DNA of 64,000 nt from Proteus vulgaris. GTDB lineage: Bacteria > Pseudomonadota > Gammaproteobacteria > Enterobacterales > Enterobacteriaceae. A program made the position numbers and the translations under genes. Location of the stretch: positions 1,550,001 through 1,614,000 of the forward strand of contig NZ_CP090064.1 of the NCBI RefSeq assembly GCF_023100685.1. The letters are read 5' to 3'. Below, piece after piece: positions 6,750 to 14,856 of the stretch; the stretch's first letter is position 1, and every line of letters begins with the position of its first letter. The notes beneath the pieces are model-generated. The model was not told the DNA's origin, searched no databases, and was given only the letters and a program-made list of their open reading frames with translations.

Positions 6750-7601
6750 GTGAGTAATAAATTAACTGGCTATGTATGGGATGCATGTGCTGTTTCAGGT
6801 GTTAAGGGTACCAAGTTAATGATCATGGTACGCCTAGCAGATTATTCGAGCGATGAAGGGATCGCTTATCCCAGTGTTGAAACAATCAGTCGTCAAATTG
6901 GTGCGGGAATTAGCACAATTCGTAATGCATGTAATGAACTTGAAAATGATGGTTGGTTGGTTAAGAAACAGCGTAGAAATGGCAATCGAAACGCTTCAAA
7001 TTTATATTTTTTAAATGTCGATAAATTAGAAAAAATTGCATTAGAAGAAAATGCAAAATTAAGAAAACAGCGTGAAAAACTATCAAATTCTCACCGTCCA
7101 GATTCTGACCGTTCAGATTCTGACCGTACAGAAAACGATAAAAATATACGGTTTGACCCTCCAGAATCTGGCGTTCAAGGGGGTTTTCACCCTCCAGAAT
7201 CTGGAGGCGATCCACAAGTAAATTCAAAACATGATCCACAAGTAAATTCAAAACATGATCCACAAGAATTACTCGAGGGGAAAAAATCGAAAAATAAATT
7301 CGATCCAAAATTATCTAAACCGTCAAATGTGAGTGATGAGGTTTGGCAGGATTGGATTAACTTCAGGAAAGAAATTAAAAAACCGCTGACAGAAACCATG
7401 TGCAAGCAACAAGCAAAAAAATTATCGCTTTGCACAGACGCCAATGCTGTGATTTGTAATTCAATTGCCAACGGTTGGCAGGGGCTATTTCCTGAAAGAC
7501 CGGTTGTACAAACTCAAAAAGTAAATTCTCACACTGGGTTTAGCGAAAAAAATTACCAGTCTCAAGATCCGCATTGGTTTGTGGGAGGTGGAAATGTCTG
7601 A
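6750..7601 (+). CDS. Replication initiator, lambda O-like
   Basis: The 283-residue protein starts with GTG or the equivalent codon at 6750. Its N-terminal winged-helix domain (residues about 5-90) has YPSVETISRQIGAGISTIRNACNELE and DGWLVKKQRRNGNRNASNLY, as in phage O-like initiators. The central part is a repetitive, polar linker encoded by iterons (7094-7266). The C-terminal part (EVWQDWINFRKEIKKPLT) is the conserved tail that contacts helicase-loading partners. DnaC- and DnaB-like genes follow at once, completing a replication module. Confidence 0.8.
   Translation: MSNKLTGYVWDACAVSGVKGTKLMIMVRLADYSSDEGIAYPSVETISRQIGAGISTIRNACNELENDGWLVKKQRRNGNRNASNLYFLNVDKLEKIALEENAKLRKQREKLSNSHRPDSDRSDSDRTENDKNIRFDPPESGVQGGFHPPESGGDPQVNSKHDPQVNSKHDPQELLEGKKSKNKFDPKLSKPSNVSDEVWQDWINFRKEIKKPLTETMCKQQAKKLSLCTDANAVICNSIANGWQGLFPERPVVQTQKVNSHTGFSEKNYQSQDPHWFVGGGNV
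7094..7266. other. Probable replication origin: iterons inside the initiator gene
   Basis: Three repeat families lie in the linker-coding part of the initiator gene. Two 15-mers CCGTYCAGATTCTGA at 7094-7123 are followed by a partial third. Two CCCTCCAGAATCTGG sites lie at 7157-7171 and 7190-7204. A 24-bp unit beginning GATCCACAAG is repeated at 7209-7232 and 7233-7256, with a partial copy to 7266; each carries a GATC site. The O gene of lambda also contains its origin, so this is the likely ori. Confidence 0.65.
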
Positions 7602-8187
7602 ACAAAATTTACTAACTGCGGTAAATATTCCACCTCGCTTTACTAATGCGACATTTGAATCATTTGTAGCCTCAACGCCAACAGCAAAACATAATTTAAA
7701 AATTTGTCAGCAGTACGTTGAAACTTGGAGTGACCGAAAAAACGCAGGAGAGGGGCTTGTACTGTGTGGAACACCCGGAACTGGTAAAAAACACCTTGCA
7801 GTATCAATCGCCCGTCAGATTGCCGGAGAATTGCAAGAAACGGTATTTATTACCACAGCCTCACGTATCATTCGCGCTTTTCGAAGAACATGGGCTGGAA
7901 ATTCAGAATTCAGTGAACTTGATGTACTTGAAAAATATTGCACACCTGATTTGTTAATTATTGATGAAATTGGTGTTCAGTATGGCACTGATTCTGAACG
8001 TAATATCTTGTTTGAGGTGATTAATGATCGCTACGAAGATTTGCTACCTACAATTTTGATAAGCAACTTGCCCGTTGTTGATCTACAAGAAATGCTTGGT
8101 GAACGAGCCGTGGACAGATTATTACAGGGTGGAACGGTATTAACATTTAACTGGCCAACATATCGCAGAGGCAATCATCATGCATGA
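7594..8187 (+). CDS. dnaC-like: DnaC-like helicase loader
   Basis: The 197-residue AAA+ protein has a Walker A CGTPGTGKKHLA and a Walker B LLIIDEIGVQ, then a sensor ILISNLP and GERAVDRL. This is the E. coli DnaC plan. Lys after GK replaces the usual Ser/Thr; E. coli DnaC has Asn there, so this is normal for the family. The start at 7594 has a strong GGAGGTGG Shine-Dalgarno sequence, and the gene overlaps the initiator by 8 bases. It should load the phage-encoded or host helicase at the origin. Confidence 0.88.
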   Translation: MSEQNLLTAVNIPPRFTNATFESFVASTPTAKHNLKICQQYVETWSDRKNAGEGLVLCGTPGTGKKHLAVSIARQIAGELQETVFITTASRIIRAFRRTWAGNSEFSELDVLEKYCTPDLLIIDEIGVQYGTDSERNILFEVINDRYEDLLPTILISNLPVVDLQEMLGERAVDRLLQGGTVLTFNWPTYRRGNHHA

Positions 8188-9553
8188 GAAAGAACTAGAA
8201 TATGCGGTGATTAGTGGTTTGTTAGCTGGTGGTGCTAGTCAAGATGCGTATGAGGTATTAGCTACATTACCTGAAGATGCGTTTAGCTCTGGATATTTCC
8301 GTAATGTCTACAAAGAAATTAAAAAACAAGCACTAGCAAGCTCTCTAATAGATCCTTTTTTTATTGCTGACGCTCTAGGTGAAAAGGGCGATTTAGCAAA
8401 TTTACTTGAGCTATCTAAAACACCTATTTGGACAGCGAATTTAAAAGGCTATGCTTCAAAAGTTTATAGTTATTATCGTGTTAGAGAAGTAATTCAATTA
8501 ATTTCCAAGTATCAAAATGATATTACTACTGCAAATAATCATGAACAAGCTGAAGAATTTATTCATCAATTTGCAACCCAAATTGGCCAGCTGACAATTG
8601 GTAATCAGAACCTACTTCCTGTGCATTTAAATACACTACTTGAAGGATATGTAGATGTTTTAGAACGCAGAAACAAAGGGGAAGATGCTGTTGGGATGAT
8701 AAAAAGTGGTATTGAAGCTTTAGATGACAAAATTGGAGGCTTTAATCCAACAGACTTAGTTTTTATTGGTGGTCGTCCGGGGATGGGAAAAACAGAGCTT
8801 GCACTAACGATGACTGAGGGAATGACCAGAGATGGAGGCGGTGCATTATTCTTCTCGATGGAAATGTCCAATCAGCAAATTACTGAGCGTCTAGTTGCAG
8901 GTTCTGCTCAACTACCAATATCAACATTGAGACATCGTGGGCGATTAGATGATGAAGGATGGGGGCGTTTAAGTTCAGCACTAGGCCATTTAATGGATAG
9001 AGATATTCATATCATCGATGCGAGTAATCTAACTATTGAACAAATATGTGCAATCAGTGAAAACCACAAACGTAAATATCCAAATTTGAAAGGAATTTTT
9101 GTTGATTATTTAGGGTTAATTAAAAAACCTAAAGCAGAACGTAATGATTTAGCAATTGCGAAAATATCTGCATCTTTAAAAGGATTAGCAAAGAGGTTAC
9201 ACACGCCAACTATTGCGTTAAGCCAGCTATCTCGTGATGTTGATAAAAGACCTATTAATCAACGCCGTCCTGTTTCTGCTGATTTACGCGATTCTGGTAG
9301 CTTAGAGCAAGACGCTGACTTAATTTTATTTACCTATAGGGAGGCTGTATATAACCCCAATAGCCCTGCGAAAAATTATGCCGAGATCATTATTGATAAA
9401 TTTAGACACGGAGAAACCGGCACAGTCTATCAAGAATTTAAGAATGGCCACTATCTGCCTACCGACCAAATTACAGCGTCAGAAGTGTCCAAAATGCAAC
9501 AGCAACCACAGCAAAGTGATAAACGCCGTCGTTACGCAGAAAAAGCATTTTAG
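8180..9553 (+). CDS. dnaB-like: Replicative DNA helicase, DnaB-like
   Basis: The 457-residue protein has the N-terminal helical DnaB domain (residues 1-110) and a RecA-like motor. In the motor GGRPGMGKTELA is Walker A, GIFVDYLGLI is Walker B and LSQLSRDVDKRP plus DLRDSGSLEQDADLI are conserved DnaB motifs. It ends with a Gln- and Arg-rich tail. It overlaps the DnaC-like gene by 8 bases. Together with the O-like initiator it gives the phage its own replication fork start. P22 gp12 has the same role. Confidence 0.93.
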   Translation: MHEKELEYAVISGLLAGGASQDAYEVLATLPEDAFSSGYFRNVYKEIKKQALASSLIDPFFIADALGEKGDLANLLELSKTPIWTANLKGYASKVYSYYRVREVIQLISKYQNDITTANNHEQAEEFIHQFATQIGQLTIGNQNLLPVHLNTLLEGYVDVLERRNKGEDAVGMIKSGIEALDDKIGGFNPTDLVFIGGRPGMGKTELALTMTEGMTRDGGGALFFSMEMSNQQITERLVAGSAQLPISTLRHRGRLDDEGWGRLSSALGHLMDRDIHIIDASNLTIEQICAISENHKRKYPNLKGIFVDYLGLIKKPKAERNDLAIAKISASLKGLAKRLHTPTIALSQLSRDVDKRPINQRRPVSADLRDSGSLEQDADLILFTYREAVYNPNSPAKNYAEIIIDKFRHGETGTVYQEFKNGHYLPTDQITASEVSKMQQQPQQSDKRRRYAEKAF

Positions 9554-9700
9554 CTAAAATAGTGTTCAAATGTGTTTATATGATAATTTTTTGAGCATAG
9601 GAATATATTAGAGGAGTTATTATAAAATCTATTATTTAGTATTGTAATGTCTTTTAGAGTAATTTCTTTTCTTATGAAATTACTCTAAGTTGTAAATAAT

Positions 9701-11110
9701 TCACCAATGGGTCTTGTTTTGCTTATTACTATCTGAAAAATTTATTAATAAGTCATCAGCTAAAATAATATCTTTGTATTGATCTTTTGCCAACCATTGA
9801 GTTGTTTCAATAAAATCAAATTTCTCATTAGGAGGGCATATCGCTTGGAGTGCATGTAAATATATGATTCCAATTTCTTTTGTTCCAAAATCAAATTTAC
9901 TTATAGTTGCTTTGATTTTCTGCTCTCGAATTTTTTCTATAGTGGGGCCATGTAATGTTTCATATCCAAGATGAATAATTGTAGTTGCATCCTCAGGGGC
10001 TTGGTCAGTTGCTTTGCTAAGTAAATTTTTTATATCTCTAGCTTTCTTATCTAAAGAAATATTTGATATACATTCCCATTTGGCACAAGCAATTTTTCGT
10101 ACACTATCTAAAAAGGTATTTAGTACTCTGTTTTCTTGATCGTGATCATTCTTTTCATGAAGTTTACAGAGAGTTATATCTCCTATAAAAGTATAATTAG
10201 CATCAGTGCTATAATCTGGATCAATTAATGAAAAAATTAATGGCGACGGAATTTTCACATTATTATCATCTAAATGTAATTTTATCTTACTTATATCAAT
10301 TATATTTATTTTAAGAATGAAATCTGTATGTGATAAATATTTTATATTTCTGTCCTTAGAGAAATTTTTAATTAAATTAGACAATGAATTACAAATATCA
10401 GTAGTTTTTACTTTTTCCACTTCATTTAAAAATACTATATCAAGTATTAAGGATTCATCAAAATTTAACATTGTAGACGAAATATATTTCCAATGCTTTA
10501 GCCATTCATTTCTTTCTTTTTCCGAGTAATCAGTGACTTTGTTGAGCCTTTTACATTCTACAAAGTAATGTGAATCATTTTTTCTAATTAATAAATCTGG
10601 TGTTTTTTCTTTTGGTGTTTCTGGAATAAACTTTACATTCCACCCATTTCTTATATAGCAACACGCGACTAGTAATTCAAATAATAGTGTGTCTGGTTGG
10701 TTACTTTTTTTTATCAAAAGGTCGTTTAACTTAATGTCTATACCATTACAGTTTTTCAGTTCATTGATCATGCGACCTATTTCAGCTAAAATTGGAAGTA
10801 TTCGCGCAGACTGGTTTGGCTCATTCTCTACTAAACTATCAAGATAAATATCAGCCAAGTACATGTACCATGTTATTAGATCGTAGTGATATATCATTCT
10901 ATTTTCAGATGAGTCTTTAGAGTTATTAAATTTAAAAAATCCTTCTTCCATTGTTTTAAAATAGTTAATGAGTGATTTTTTTCTTGTGTTCCATTCAGTA
11001 TCTCCCATGTGATTTTTAAACCAATTAAAACAATTTTTTATATTAATATAAAAATCATTCATTTTAGATTGTTCAATATGGGCGATTAATTCATCCAATC
11101 TATTTTCCAT
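9701..11110 (-). CDS. Orphan PD-(D/E)XK-like protein, candidate anti-phage or conversion gene
   Basis: This is a 469-residue protein on the strand opposite to the replication genes, clearly more AT-rich than its neighbours. The middle carries a restriction-nuclease-like signature. LLFELLVAC (Glu145), then GWNVKFIP, then TPDLLI (Asp172) and FVECKR (Glu185, Lys187) match the E...PD...ExK core. The remaining parts are helical with no recognised domain. It has its own Shine-Dalgarno sequence (AAGGATG) and a palindromic AAGTTAACTT just upstream of the start. Single-gene cargo at this site suggests a defence or superinfection-exclusion function; this is an inference. Confidence 0.7.
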   Translation of the reverse strand: MENRLDELIAHIEQSKMNDFYINIKNCFNWFKNHMGDTEWNTRKKSLINYFKTMEEGFFKFNNSKDSSENRMIYHYDLITWYMYLADIYLDSLVENEPNQSARILPILAEIGRMINELKNCNGIDIKLNDLLIKKSNQPDTLLFELLVACCYIRNGWNVKFIPETPKEKTPDLLIRKNDSHYFVECKRLNKVTDYSEKERNEWLKHWKYISSTMLNFDESLILDIVFLNEVEKVKTTDICNSLSNLIKNFSKDRNIKYLSHTDFILKINIIDISKIKLHLDDNNVKIPSPLIFSLIDPDYSTDANYTFIGDITLCKLHEKNDHDQENRVLNTFLDSVRKIACAKWECISNISLDKKARDIKNLLSKATDQAPEDATTIIHLGYETLHGPTIEKIREQKIKATISKFDFGTKEIGIIYLHALQAICPPNEKFDFIETTQWLAKDQYKDIILADDLLINFSDSNKQNKTHW

Positions 11111-11170
11111 AATACATCCTTAAAGTAAGTTAACTTAATTTATTTATAAGTGTATAATAACGCTATTGGC

Positions 11171-11202
11171 CTGAACACCCAATCCTAAACATTTGCTGTG
11201 TC
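11171..11202 (+). repeat. Repeated element also found near pL
   Basis: CTGAACAC, then CCTAAACA, then TTGCTGTGT occur in the same order at 4755-4785 with only small differences. This copy lies just before the DUF1367 gene, at the edge of the inserted minus-strand cargo gene. It may be a boundary sequence used in module exchange. Confidence 0.5.
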
Positions 11203-11217
11203 AACTGAGAGTCAAGT

Positions 11218-11811
11218 ATGGCACAGCATAGCTTTATCAAAATGTCTAACGATACTCTTGTACCGGCTAATCCTGTTACGAGAGATTTTTTACATTCAAA
11301 AATCAAGTGTGGTGATGTGCTTTCAGCGAATTTTAAGAAAGCTCGTAACCCTCGATTCCATCGTAAATACTTCGCATTACTCAACTTAGGCTATGAATAT
11401 TGGGAGCCAGTTGGCGGTACCATTTCACCAGAAGAAAAAGAGCTTGTGCGTGGCTACATCAAATTCCTTTCATATTACACGGATAATGCTGACGCGCTGT
11501 TATCAGCATCCGATATCTATCTAGAAGAAGTTGCACAAAATCGTGCACAAAATATCTCAGCAACAAAATCATTTGATGCTTTTCGCTATTGGGTTGTAGA
11601 GCAAGCCGGTTATTACGACACGTTTGAAATGCCTGACGGCAGTTTACGTCGTGTCGCTAAATCAATCAGCTTTGCAAATATGGACGACTTAGCATTTAGC
11701 GAACTCTACAAAGCCACACTCGATGTGCTTTGGAATTTTATCCTTCGTAAGCAATTCCCTACTCAAAAAACTGTAGAAAATGCAGTATCTCAATTATTAA
11801 GTTTCACATAG
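11218..11811 (+). CDS. DUF1367 family phage protein
   Basis: The 197-residue product starts MAQHSFIKMSNDTLVPANP and has KKARNPRFHRKYFALLNLGYEYWEP, typical of DUF1367 proteins. These are found in the nin-like region of lambdoid phages. The biochemical role is not known; members lie with Ref/NinG-type recombination genes, as here. It has a GAGAG Shine-Dalgarno sequence and is followed by the conserved GAGGCAAGACCAATG leader of the next gene. Confidence 0.8.
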   Translation: MAQHSFIKMSNDTLVPANPVTRDFLHSKIKCGDVLSANFKKARNPRFHRKYFALLNLGYEYWEPVGGTISPEEKELVRGYIKFLSYYTDNADALLSASDIYLEEVAQNRAQNISATKSFDAFRYWVVEQAGYYDTFEMPDGSLRRVAKSISFANMDDLAFSELYKATLDVLWNFILRKQFPTQKTVENAVSQLLSFT

Positions 11812-11822
11812 AGGCAAGACCA

Positions 11823-12134
11823 ATGATCAAATCAAAGACCAAAGAAGAAAGACAGTGGCTATCAGATGTAGCGGAACTGGGTTGTATTTGTTGTCGCAAT
11901 ATGGGGTTTGGGGCAAGTAGAGCGGAGATCCACCATGTTAGAACGGGGCAAGGAATGGCACAACGGGCTAGTCATACGGATGTTTTACCACTGTGTCCTC
12001 CACATCATAGAGCGTGTTACGAAACCGGCTTTCACGCTTCGCCTAAATCGTGGCAAGAAATTCATGGTACCGAAATTGAGTTGTTAGAACAGACTAAGCA
12101 AGAAGTAATGGAGTTACGAGCATGTCGAGTATAA
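11823..12134 (+). CDS. Ref-like HNH recombination nuclease
   Basis: The 103-residue protein has the compact HNH core of the Ref/DUF968 group. CICCRNMGFG, AEIHHVRTG, LPLCPPHHRACYETGFHASPK and WQEIHGTE appear in order, giving two Cys, a catalytic His pair and the zinc ligands. P1 Ref is a RecA-dependent nuclease that stimulates recombination. The gene starts with the recurrent leader (11810-11825) and overlaps the antiterminator by 13 bases. Confidence 0.85.
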   Translation: MIKSKTKEERQWLSDVAELGCICCRNMGFGASRAEIHHVRTGQGMAQRASHTDVLPLCPPHHRACYETGFHASPKSWQEIHGTEIELLEQTKQEVMELRACRV

Positions 12135-12655
12135 AGAGTATATCTGATGGGTTAAAACTTGATGATGATCAGGTCGCATGGATTCAGCCTTGGTTATCAA
12201 AATTTGGAGCATGGGTTTATTCAGGGAGGATAGAAAAAAGGCAAAGCAGTATTATCGCTGAATTTATGGCGACAGTAGAAAGGCGCGATTATCCCGAGCG
12301 AGAAATGTGTAATGACGACGACGGTATGTTGATCGCTAAAGTGGTCGATAAAATTTATCACATAGACAGAATAGCCTTTACGCTCTTATTACTGCGTTAT
12401 GCCTTTGGTAGTTCAGATCGCGCTATTGCTCGTTATTACCACAATATAGCAAAACCGCGACAAATGATTAGGCGCAATAGAACGGTAGAATACAGAAAAC
12501 CCTCTATGTCTACATGCAGAAGAGAAATTGAGGACATAATTAGTTCAGCTGAATATTTAATTTACCCATATTTAAAAGATGCATTTAAAAAACGTGAAAA
12601 AGAGTGGAAAAGTAAAAATAATAGCAAGAACGTGTTGACTTCTTTGAGCCAATGA
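12122..12655 (+). CDS. Late antiterminator Q-like protein
   Basis: The 177-residue product lies between the recombination block and the late genes. It has DQVAWIQPWLSKFGAWVYSGR near the N terminus and RREIEDIISSAEYLIYPYLKDAF near the C terminus, features of the Q-type antiterminators of lambdoid phages. It should modify RNA polymerase at the late promoter so that it reads through terminators into lysis and structural genes. A terminator follows 46 bases after its stop. Confidence 0.8.
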   Translation: MSSIKSISDGLKLDDDQVAWIQPWLSKFGAWVYSGRIEKRQSSIIAEFMATVERRDYPEREMCNDDDGMLIAKVVDKIYHIDRIAFTLLLLRYAFGSSDRAIARYYHNIAKPRQMIRRNRTVEYRKPSMSTCRREIEDIISSAEYLIYPYLKDAFKKREKEWKSKNNSKNVLTSLSQ

Positions 12656-12700
12656 TCCACTATTTAAGTATAAGTTGCCGTTTTTATACAGTGACCAACT

Positions 12701-12727
12701 AACCCAGCCTAAGCGCTGGGTTTTTTG
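12701..12727 (+). terminator. Terminator after Q, upstream of the membrane cargo gene
   Basis: AACCCAGC and GCTGGGTT form an 8-bp stem around CTAAGC, followed by TTTT. It ends the early rightward transcript in the absence of antitermination (a tR'-like position) and forms the left boundary of the terminator-bracketed gene at 12849-14033. Confidence 0.85.
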
Positions 12728-12848
12728 TTAGTTATGGTAAAAATATTTCAGGGAATGTCTCTATTCTGTGATATAAGAATTCTTAAAAGTTTACTCTTCA
12801 TTTATACTTAATCTATTGATTTGTTTTTTTTATATTTTAAGGAAAGTA

Positions 12849-14033
12849 ATGAGCGGGAAATTAGGGCATTTAGAGTCTTATCAAAACTCATTGATAGAGA
12901 TTAAAAATTTTTTAGAGAAAGACGATGCTTTATATAAATTATTTTTGATTGATGAAACAACTAGCTTAGATCAAGAAACGAAGTCTTATTTAGTAAAATT
13001 TATTGGCGAAATAAGAGAAACAATAGATATTGCATTAGATAGAATTAATAGTTTCGATGAGTATTGTAAGGTTACCAGTAACTTCAAGTTGCCTATAAAA
13101 ACTGACACGCCAATTAATATAATGTTATCTTATATGATAATTATAAGATACATAGTAGAATACCTAATTGTTGTTCCAGATGGAATTTACAATGATACGT
13201 TATCTGAAAAGCTTCGCTATTTAAAGAAAAATAGGAATTTATTTTTATTTCTTAATGATAAAGTTCGATACTATTTGGAATATTCAATAGATGAATATTC
13301 AGGTTATATATATAGTATTTTGATCGATAACTTGAGAGTTTTATTTGAATCTAAATTTAGTCAGTTTGAAAAGTTAACTGAAACAGAAAATAATATAAAT
13401 TCAAAATATAATGAAATTGTCCTGATTGATAATAAGGTTTCTGATTTTAATAATGAGATTGAAGATTTATTTAATGAGAAATCTAAAGTTATAAAAAATG
13501 ATTTAGATGTTAAACAAACCAAGATTGATGAATTAAAAAAATATTTGGAAAATTTATCTTCTGGGTATAATTTCGCTGGATTAACAAAGGCCTATCATGA
13601 TATTTATAGTTCTAAAAATAAAGAACGATGGATTTCTTTAGCTATTTTATTTTTATTAGCTTTTGTTTCTATATGCCCAATAGGATATAAGATAATCACG
13701 GAAAAAACTAATGAGTTTAATGATGTTATGGTGTTTAAATACATAGGTTATTCAGCTTTAACTATTATTTCATTATACTTTTTCAGGGTTGCACTACAAA
13801 ATTATAATTCTATAAAAGCAGAGCTAACTCAAATAAATTTAAGAAAAAATCTGTGTATGTTTATTGATAACTACTCTGATTTTTCCAAAACAAAAGATAA
13901 TCGTGACGCATTAGAGAAATTTGAAAATATTATATTTTCAAATATTCAACCTAATGAAAATAATATACCATCAACTTTTGATGGCCTTGAACAACTAGCA
14001 TCACTAATCGAGTCATTATCTAAAAGAAAGTAG
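12849..14033 (+). CDS. Membrane and coiled-coil protein of unknown function (moron)
   Basis: This is a 394-residue protein, very AT-rich. Residues 1-165 are helical. Residues about 170-235 form a strong coiled coil (NNEIEDLFNEKSKVIKNDL). Two hydrophobic segments at about 261-280 and 297-314 look like membrane spans, with a charged tail behind. The start at 12849 has AAGGAAAG in front. The gene has a terminator before it and one after it, so it is an autonomous unit placed between Q and the lysis genes, the classic moron layout. Exclusion or abortive infection is plausible but unproven. Confidence 0.75.
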   Translation: MSGKLGHLESYQNSLIEIKNFLEKDDALYKLFLIDETTSLDQETKSYLVKFIGEIRETIDIALDRINSFDEYCKVTSNFKLPIKTDTPINIMLSYMIIIRYIVEYLIVVPDGIYNDTLSEKLRYLKKNRNLFLFLNDKVRYYLEYSIDEYSGYIYSILIDNLRVLFESKFSQFEKLTETENNINSKYNEIVLIDNKVSDFNNEIEDLFNEKSKVIKNDLDVKQTKIDELKKYLENLSSGYNFAGLTKAYHDIYSSKNKERWISLAILFLLAFVSICPIGYKIITEKTNEFNDVMVFKYIGYSALTIISLYFFRVALQNYNSIKAELTQINLRKNLCMFIDNYSDFSKTKDNRDALEKFENIIFSNIQPNENNIPSTFDGLEQLASLIESLSKRK

Positions 14034-14065
14034 TAATCTTAATATGAAATTTTCTAGTATTATTG

Positions 14066-14093
14066 ACCGCTATTAAATATAGCGGTTTTTTTA
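14066..14093 (+). terminator. Terminator behind the membrane cargo gene
   Basis: ACCGCTAT and ATAGCGGT form a perfect 8-bp stem around TAAAT, followed by T7. It ends the 12849-14033 transcript before the lysis genes. Confidence 0.88.
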
Positions 14094-14159
14094 TTCCATA
14101 AATTTACTTCATAAATATTCAAATTTTGACCTTACAGGAACACTCCATCGGGGGTGGAT

Positions 14160-14471
14160 ATGCGTATGCCACATAGAGATCCAAATAACTATAGCTGGTT
14201 CCGCGAGGTGCTTATCTTATTGATGACCATGCTCGGTGTGGCTGCCAGCTATGCATATAAAGTTTTAAACGGTGAAAAGTTTAGTTGGCGGACATTCATT
14301 CTTCAGGCAATTGTTGCTGTATTTGCAGGCTCAATTGTATTTCTAGCATCTAGTTATTATGAATGGGTTCCTGAAATAGCTGGTGGAGCTGCAGGATTTG
14401 CTGGTTGGTCTGGAGCTGAGTTAATTAAAACACTAGAAAAACGGTTTTTAAGGAAGGTTAGCGGTGAGTAA
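14160..14471 (+). CDS. Holin, lysis protein
   Basis: The 103-residue membrane protein has three hydrophobic spans: EVLILLMTMLGVAASYAY, TFILQAIVAVFAGSIVFLA and a weaker AGGAAGFAGWSGAELI. A basic C-terminal tail (KTLEKRFLRKV) follows. This is the plan of class I/III phage holins that open the inner membrane for endolysin release. It is the first gene of the lysis cassette and overlaps the endolysin by 8 bases. The start is ATG 14160 behind GGGGGTGG; a GTG at 14154 and an ATG at 14166 are alternatives. Confidence 0.82.
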   Translation: MRMPHRDPNNYSWFREVLILLMTMLGVAASYAYKVLNGEKFSWRTFILQAIVAVFAGSIVFLASSYYEWVPEIAGGAAGFAGWSGAELIKTLEKRFLRKVSGE

Positions 14472-14856
14472 ATTTGTATTTAGCACACGAAGTGAAAAGA
14501 ATATGCAGGGTGTTCATCCTGATTTAGTCAAAGTAACTCGACGAGCACTTGAATTAACCGATGTCGATTTTATGGTTATTGAAGGAAAGCGCAATGAAGC
14601 TCGTCAACGTCAGCTGGTCATTAATGGTAAAAGTCGAACGATGAATAGTCGGCATCTTACTGGTCATGCTGTGGATTGTGCTCCTATCGTGAATGGCTCA
14701 ATACCTTGGCAAGAATGGTCATACTTTAAAAAAGTGGCTGATGTGATGATCCAAGCAGGTAAAGAATTAGGTATTGATGTTGAGTGGGGCGGTAACTGGG
14801 ATTCATTTAAAGATGGTCCTCATTTTCAATTAACGTGGAAATCATATCCGGTGTAA
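14464..14856 (+). CDS. Endolysin, M15 L-alanyl-D-glutamate peptidase
   Basis: The 130-residue enzyme has the M15C zinc peptidase motifs SRHLTGHAVD (zinc His and Asp) and GGNWDSFKDGPHFQL (catalytic Asp/zinc His). T5 endolysin and Ply-type enzymes are close relatives. It should cut the L-Ala-D-Glu bond of the peptidoglycan stem peptide after holin release. There is no signal peptide, so export depends on the holin. The GTG start at 14464 overlaps the holin end; AAGGAAGG lies upstream. Confidence 0.93.
   Translation: MSKFVFSTRSEKNMQGVHPDLVKVTRRALELTDVDFMVIEGKRNEARQRQLVINGKSRTMNSRHLTGHAVDCAPIVNGSIPWQEWSYFKKVADVMIQAGKELGIDVEWGGNWDSFKDGPHFQLTWKSYPV

Noticed and set aside
7768..7790. Lys instead of Ser/Thr after GK in the DnaC-like Walker A as a defect
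   Set aside because: E. coli DnaC also lacks Ser/Thr there (GKNH), so it is a family trait.
12686..12699. LexA-box-like sequence before the terminator behind Q
   Set aside because: It reads CCGT-N-ACAG-like, so the key CTG half is broken, and a terminator follows directly.
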